Source: Trichopria drosophilae (taxonomy: Eukaryota > Arthropoda > Insecta > Hymenoptera > Diapriidae). Taken from it: a DNA stretch of 64,000 nt. The notes beneath the pieces are model-generated. The model was not told the origin of the DNA, did not search any database, and saw only the letters and a program-made list of their open reading frames with translations. Of the stretch, positions 58,673 to 64,000 are shown in pieces (the stretch's first letter is position 1; the number at the start of each line of letters is the position of its first letter). The translations under genes were made by a program, and so were the position numbers. The stretch covers positions 6,572,001 to 6,636,000 of the forward strand of contig CM059584.1 in assembly GCA_030407085.1 (NCBI GenBank), read 5' to 3'.

Positions 58673-59772
58673 AAATGAAACGTAATTATGAGTTAATTAA
58701 ACGGGCGAAATTTAAAAAAAAAATTAAATTTTCCGGTGTTTTGCACAATTGAAATTTTTCACAGCATTTTAGTAAAAAATTAATATCTTCGGATTGAATG
58801 ATTCAATCTTTATGAAATTTGCTGGAAGTGAACATGAAATATTGTACTTTTATTTGAAATAATAAAAACTTTTAATTGTTAATATTTACTTATTGTTATT
58901 AAAAAATTAACTTTTGATTTGTGAAATAAACAAGGTTCTTCACGTATGAGGAAGTTCATTCAAAGTTTACTGTGAACTTATTTGCCTTAGTAACATACTA
59001 CCGTTATATTAAGACTGTAATACACTACAATAAAACAGTAAAGATAAGAAATAAAACATTAAAATTTGTTTATAAATAAAACTAACTAGTAATAAGATAA
59101 AATCATATTGATAATTTTCTATTTTTTTTATTACATGCTCCTCAAAGTTTTCATCGCTAAAAATAACTTTCAAACTAAAATGTGATCATTTTTTACTAAA
59201 AAACAATTCAACTTTCGTGTATTTTTTATGGTGTTTGCCTTTCGGAACCTTTTTTCTAACAAATTTTCTTCGAGTACGAAAAAGGAACATTAAAAGGAAA
59301 AAAAAATTGTTTTATTTCTTATCTTTACTGTTTTATTGCAGTGCATTACAGTAGTAATATAATGATAGTATGTTACTAAAGCAAATACAAAAAGGAAAAA
59401 AGCATTACTGTATTTCTAATTGCGATATACAAAATTTCAAAACGGATATCGATTCGTTATAAAACACGCTTGACAGTCAACTATGAATAAAAAAATGACA
59501 GAGAACCTTGTTTATTTTACAAATTGAAAGTTAATTTTGTAATAACAATAAGTAAGTATTAACAATGAAAAGTTTGTATTATATATTTTTAAAGTACAAT
59601 ATTTCATGTTCATTTCCAGTAAATTTCATAAAGACCAAATCATTCAATCCGAAGATATTAATTTTTTACTAAAATACTATCAAAAATTTTAATTGTGCGT
59701 AACTCCCGAAAATTTAGTTTTTTTGAAAAATCCTTTAGCCCGTTTAATTAACTCATAATTACGTTTCATTAC
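58673..59772. mobile_element. Fold-back element C, about 1.1 kb
   Basis: The left arm (about 58673-59065) and right arm (about 59305-59772) are inverted. AATGAAACGTAATTATGAGT pairs with ACTCATAATTACGTTTCATT, ATTGAATGATTCAATC faces ATCATTCAATCCG, AAACAAGGTTCTTC faces GAGAACCTTGTTTATT, and AACAGTAAAGATAAGAAATA faces TATTTCTTATCTTTACTGTT. The right arm contains extra sequence near 59390-59500. No coding. It ends a few bases before element A begins, with no recognisable gap. Confidence 0.82.
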
Positions 59773-59775
59773 TTA

Positions 59776-61640
59776 CAAGTAACCCTACCCAAGTGTGTCT
59801 CACCGATTGGAATGAAACTTTGCATACGTGCAGAGTATCCAAAAATATTGGACACGTAATTTTTTTTTTGGGCCCTTAAATCGTTTTAGGGGGTAAAAAC
59901 TACCCCCTGTATTATAAGTTTGTATATATTTATCACATTAACTGTTTAATAACGCAGCTAAAATAATTAAAATGATTGCGAATTATATACCATTTTTTGT
60001 TTTTGAGGTCGCTGAATACGAATCTGGTGTCATATTCTCAAAATTCAAAATGGCGGATTCAATATGGCGGATGAAACATTGGAAATGTTGAAAAATCCAC
60101 ATGAAAATAGATACTTTGACCGTTTTTGGGGTCGCTGAATACGAATCTGATGTCAAATACTCAAAGTTCAAAATGGCGGCTCCAATAAAGTGGCGGATGC
60201 TTTAAAATTTGTTATTTTGTTCTTATCTTACAGTTGTTGCCAACGATACAAGTGAAAGTAATTATCTTTTTTTTTATTTTTAAATTCAAGCGTTTAACGA
60301 TAATTATTTAAAGAAACTATAAACAAGTAAACAATTTTAGAAATTCTTTATGCCAGGCGTTTCGTCCGCCATACTGGATATGCCATTTTGAATTTTGGGA
60401 ATCTGACACCAAATTCGTATTCAGCGACCCCAAAAACCGCCAAAGTAGCTATTTTTATGTGGATTTGTCAATATTTCCTTGTTTCATCCGCCATATTGAA
60501 TCCGACATTTTGAATTTTGAGAATATGACACCAGTTTCGTATTCAGTGACCTCAAAAACAATAAATGCTGTATAATTTGCAATCATTTTAATTATTTTAG
60601 CTGCAGCCCGAGTAAAAATTAAACATAGATGTTAAACTCATGATGGATTCATGACGAATCTACTTTGTGCCATATCCGTCATGTGAAACAAATATAGATT
60701 TATCGTTATGAAGATTTAATGTATACGAGAGATTCATGGTAGATTGACAGCGAATCTACTTTAATGCTTGGATTTCCCATAAAATTATATATCTTCCCTT
60801 ATATATTTTACATAAAATCTGTTTTACTATACGGTAGTAAAGATTCTACCTAAATTCCGCAGACAGCATTAACAAATAAAATAAAAATAACCAGATAAAA
60901 TATAATCTGGTTTCTCATATTCCAGTTGCGTTTCCGACAACAAGTTTTTTACCTTTTTCTATAAGGAATTAATCAGTTGGTTCCTGCAGCAGTTGCGAAT
61001 TTCTTATGCCGAATTCATACGCCGAAGTTGTTCGTATTTTATTAACATTTGTTTACGAGCTTTTTTAGATGAAGTCCATATCATCGAGTTTTCCTGTTTT
61101 TCGAGTGGTTTCGCCATTTCCTTTGTTTGTACTAAGTGGATCTCCGTTTAGCTTTTGGACTTTTAAATTAAAAAATGTTGTACAAACAATTCTGTTTATC
61201 AAAATAATTAATCTGAAAGAATCTTTACTACCGTAGAGTAAAAGAGATTTTATGTAAAATATATAAGAGACCATATATCATTATGTGATAAACCCATACA
61301 CTAAAATAGATTCGCAGTGAATCCACCATGAATCTAACGTATACATTAAATCTTTATAACAATAAATCTGTATTTGTTTCACAAGACGGATATTGCACGG
61401 AGTAGATTCATCGTGAATCCATCATGAATTTATCGCCTATGTTTAATTTTTACTCGGGTGCGTTATTAAACAGTTAATGTGATAAATATATACAAACGCA
61501 CCATGCAGGCGGGTAGTTTTTACCCCCTAAAATGATTTAAGGTCACAAACAAAAAATTACTTGTCCAATATTTTTCGATACTCTACACATATGCAAAGTT
61601 TCATTCCAATCGGTGAGACACACTTGGGAAGGGTCACTTG
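59776..61640. mobile_element. Fold-back element A, about 1.0 kb plus an inserted element B
   Basis: Tips are CAAGTAACCCTACCCAAGTG (left) and, read on the other strand from 61640, CAAGTGACCCTTCCCAAGTG. The left arm (about 59776-60200) pairs with the right arm (about 60360-60605 plus 61459-61640) at high identity over more than 400 bp. Each arm carries two tandem 120-bp units: GGTCGCTGAATACGAATCTG at 60007 and 60130, 123 bp apart, each followed by AAAATGGCGGATTC or AAAATGGCGGCTCC. The spacer of roughly 150 bp is AT-rich. No transposase is encoded. Confidence 0.85.
60606..61458. mobile_element. Element B, inverted-repeat element nested in element A (about 850 bp)
   Basis: Left end CCCGAGTAAAAATTAAACAT (60607) and right end, read on the other strand, CCCGAGTAAAAATTAAACAT: identical for at least 20 bases. 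Arms of about 250 bp continue, with mirrored words such as ATCATGAATCTAC and TTTACATAAAATCT. It interrupts the right arm of element A between AGCTGC and TGCGTTATT. The intact left arm of A reads AATAACGCAGCT at the same place, so TGC appears duplicated. The centre (about 60850-61205) is non-coding and includes an AACCAGAT...ATCTGGTT hairpin near 60889-60912. Confidence 0.85.
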
Positions 61641-61780
61641 TCAGATTCATAATTGAGACCAATTTTCTCATAATTAAGATCTCCTCAGGAAGTCATTTTG
61701 GAGATAAATTAGGAATGAGTTCTGAACGAACTCTTTAAGAAGTATATGTACTATGGGTAATGAAAATTCAGATTGTCCCC
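61641..61780. other. AT-rich spacer
   Basis: AGATTCATAATTGAGACC follows the right end of element A. No duplication of the sequence left of A was found. Confidence 0.35.
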
Positions 61781-62470
61781 GAGGCCTTCGAAACATAAAA
61801 TTACATCCCACGTGGAACTTTTCGTAACCGGTATAATTCATTTCTCTCACGATCGGCGCCATTTAACCGCCCTGAGTACGTTGTAACGTTTAGATACAAC
61901 GAAGCAGTCCTTTAGAGAAAAGTGAATCTTGATCCCGTGTTGCTCGAACACTAATAGTAGTGCTATTAGAATCGCATTAAAGCATTAACCGAGCCGTGGA
62001 ATCGACTTGGGCGTCGCTTTGCTCATATAATGAATCACGCAAAGCGACCTTCGAGGTCAATGGCCAAAACGATTTCCGGATAATTACTCGTCGCCCGACT
62101 TAATTCTTATGCAATGCATTGTTATGCGAAATTTATGCGCGTTATCAATGGTATGTTGCAGATGCTGTTTCTCCCATTGCAAATCGTGACTTTCAAATGG
62201 CATCGTTAGCCGTTTGAGCGGGATGGTAAAAGAAGACGAAAAGATCGAAAGTAAATTGTATCCCTTTCGTAGGTTATTGTATTGTAAGACCTGCTATTGT
62301 GCGAAAAATTAGCCGAATCGAGAAGACGAATCGTGAGTTATGAATGAAGATTAGCACGTTTGAACTTTACCGCAAAGAGTTGATGATGGCTGATGGGTTC
62401 GAGTTTTCAATGGTTCGATGCAAAATTTAAATTGCAGATTCGCACAGACGAGTGAAATATTCTGATAGAA
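61780..62470. other. CpG-bearing island, candidate regulatory region
   Basis: Contains a hairpin (GTCGCTTTGC at 62013-62022 with GCAAAGCGAC at 62039-62048), a GGATAATTACTCG homeodomain-like site near 62078, and a series TTATGCAATGC, TTATGCG and TTTATGCGCG near 62108-62142. No open frame of interest. Inferred enhancer-like island. Confidence 0.35.
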
Positions 62471-62990
62471 TAGTAGTATGTCATTTCGAAGGTTGCGAAA
62501 CGGTTAGGGTTGGGAAAATGTTTTCTAAAATTTCTGTATATAATTTTTGGAATTATTTAAATGTTTTAAATACTAAAATTATTAGCTTTAGTGACACTTA
62601 AAATAAAAGTATCTAAAAATGTCTCTCTTTACCCCAAAGAAAGACATTACTAGTGACCTTTTCTGGGACTAAAAGTATTTCAAAACTTACTTTGAAGGTA
62701 CTAGACACATAACCTAATTGAACATTGATTGTCTAAAAATAAAGTATTCAGTTGGCTCTTTTTGTTCTATTTCCTTTCGGATATTAAAAATTGTGTTTTT
62801 AAATATCATAAACTAGAGCCAACTCTAAAAGTCAGTTTAAGTTTGTTTAGTCGGGGTGTTCCGTTTATTAATTAAAAAACATTTTTGAAGAAATCACCCC
62901 TTCCATTGCGATGTACTAAATAAATATTTTACTAAAAGACAACTTGACTATTTTAATGACGAGAAGGATAAAAATTCAGGTAATAAAACA
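62471..62990. other. AT-rich non-coding DNA
   Basis: No gene or repeat recognised. Confidence 0.45.
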
Positions 62991-63092
62991 TGTTTTTTGA
63001 TGCAGTAGGCGTAAAATAGTCATTTTACGCCCTCATTTACTTTGCCGTCTCTCGGGTATTATCGAGGCGTAAAACTCAATTTTACGCCCTTG
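62991..63092. repeat. Two GGCGTAAAAT hairpins
   Basis: GGCGTAAAAT and ATTTTACGCC (63008-63031) form a perfect 10-bp stem with a 4-base loop. GGCGTAAAA and TTTTACGCC (63066-63088) form a 9-bp stem. They are preceded by TTTTTTGATGCAGTA, also seen beside the copy at 31.4 kb. Confidence 0.7.
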
Positions 63093-64000
63093 ATATAAAA
63101 ATAACTATTATGTTATCAGGTCTCTTAATTATCAATACCTTTATTTATATTAGAAATCAAAACATTTTAGAGATGTGTATAGCGAAAACGATTAAACACT
63201 CAGATTTAGAACTATAAAACTGCAAGTTCTTAGTACAGACTTTTCTTCCGTGGCATTATATTATTATAAAAAAAGTGGCATCATTGAAAACGATTTTTGT
63301 TTCGATTCAAGGTACAAAATTTTATGATTTTTATAAGGAAAATTCCTGCTTTTATTGATATATTGTTCAATATTTAATCAGCTTTTCTTCTATTATACTT
63401 TTTATTTAAATTGTCAGCAGAATAAAAAGATGTTAACAAATGATTTTTGCGTTTCAGGTGCAGAATTACAGTCTTCTTTAAAAAAAAACAATCTCAATGT
63501 AAGAGCTTTGATGGGAAATAAAATTCTGATGTGTTAACACTTTCAAATGAGATAAAAAGTATCAGTTGAAGGAACTAAAGCTTATTTTTAAAAAGTAACG
63601 AACCATACTCAATTCACGTTAGTTACTAACAAAACCTATGAGAATAGTTAAAATTGACTTATTACTCATAATCAAATGTATATCAAGTGTATTTTAACTT
63701 TGCAAATTAAACTTAATAATTATTGTAAATATTCCAATTTCAAGATAATAAAAAAGACCATTAATAACACTGAACCTTTTTATTGCACATTTAACCTCGT
63801 TTTAGAGTTGATATGCCAATCGAGTATTGATTTATAATTATTTCAAAGATTAATTTCATTCATATAATTATTACTAACATTCATTAACTACAATGTTTAT
63901 TTTCGAAAGCAAATCACTAGTATCAGAGATACTTTAGTCACACATAATAAGTCAGTGTTGTGAGTTTAATAATTCATTATTTAAGTAACTATTTCCGACA
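63093..64000. other. AT-rich non-coding DNA
   Basis: A 60-codon plus-strand frame at 63355-63537 is composition-driven. No feature recognised up to the window end. Confidence 0.5.

Noticed and set aside
59983..60171. Repeated peptide (ILNFENMTPDSYSAT-like) read from the minus strand of the 120-bp unit
   Set aside because: The similarity between peptides follows from the DNA repeat. Unit length is a multiple of three only in one copy and other copies have stops.
1..64000. CRISPR arrays, bacterial operons, riboswitches or ribosomal RNA genes
   Set aside because: No regularly spaced repeats with unique spacers, no long prokaryotic-type frames and no rRNA-like conserved stretches; the sequence is eukaryotic in character.

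Overview
The window looks like AT-rich, non-coding DNA from an arthropod nuclear genome, most likely an insect. This rests on the high AT content with scattered CpG-containing islands, a short interstitial run of the insect telomere motif (CCTAA, i.e. TTAGG), a broken Tc1-type transposon, and many small inverted-repeat elements. Hymenoptera fits but cannot be proven from this sequence. I find no convincing intact host protein-coding gene in 64 kb. The only recognisable coding sequence is the N-terminal third of a Tc1 transposase (16404-16742, minus). The other open frames are short; many have no ATG, lie in repeats, or overlap frames on the opposite strand.

Repeats fall into several families. 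(1) Long fold-back elements with arms of about 150-450 bp: 2725-3892, 13565-14256, 58673-59772 and 59776-61640. The first and last carry, near their centre, a roughly 120-bp unit (core GGTCGCTGAATACGAATCTG, then AAAATGGCGGA) that recurs across the window as tandem dimers, inverted pairs and fragments (about 6.8, 8.8, 17.6, 21.7, 31.8, 34.3-34.8, 41.3, 44.9-45.3 and 57.8 kb). (2) Elements beginning CACGGAGA with 2-bp target duplications: two 312-bp copies, one 293-bp copy, and a 1.04-kb element of the same terminal type that hosts the 293-bp copy. (3) A 955-bp Tc1 derivative with double (IR/DR-type) ends and a snap-back deletion junction. (4) A fold-back with GACAAAATCCCCGC-like tandem arms (42951-43438), a pogo-like MITE (25127-25348) and several small palindromic families, including a recurrent GGCGTAAAAT hairpin.

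Between the repeats lie about fifteen CpG-bearing islands of 300-1400 bp (for example 9.9-11.4, 17.9-18.9, 19.8-21.0, 28.9-29.4, 43.8-44.7, 47.5-48.2, 51.4-52.8, 56.3-56.9 and 61.8-62.5 kb). They resemble the conserved cis-regulatory islands found in gene deserts or giant introns beside developmental genes. Two of them, 3.9 kb apart, share a 36-bp motif. The rest (about 0-1.5, 20.9-25.1, 25.4-28.8, 30.5-35.0, 37.6-42.3, 45.3-47.5 and 52.8-54.9 kb) is AT-rich DNA in which I see no gene.

Overall layout: left third, two fold-backs, islands and the Tc1 relic; middle, mostly plain AT-rich DNA with sparse repeat fragments; right quarter (54.9-61.7 kb), a dense nest of inverted-repeat elements placed between regulatory-looking islands. 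All statements were made by eye; identities and element boundaries are approximate.
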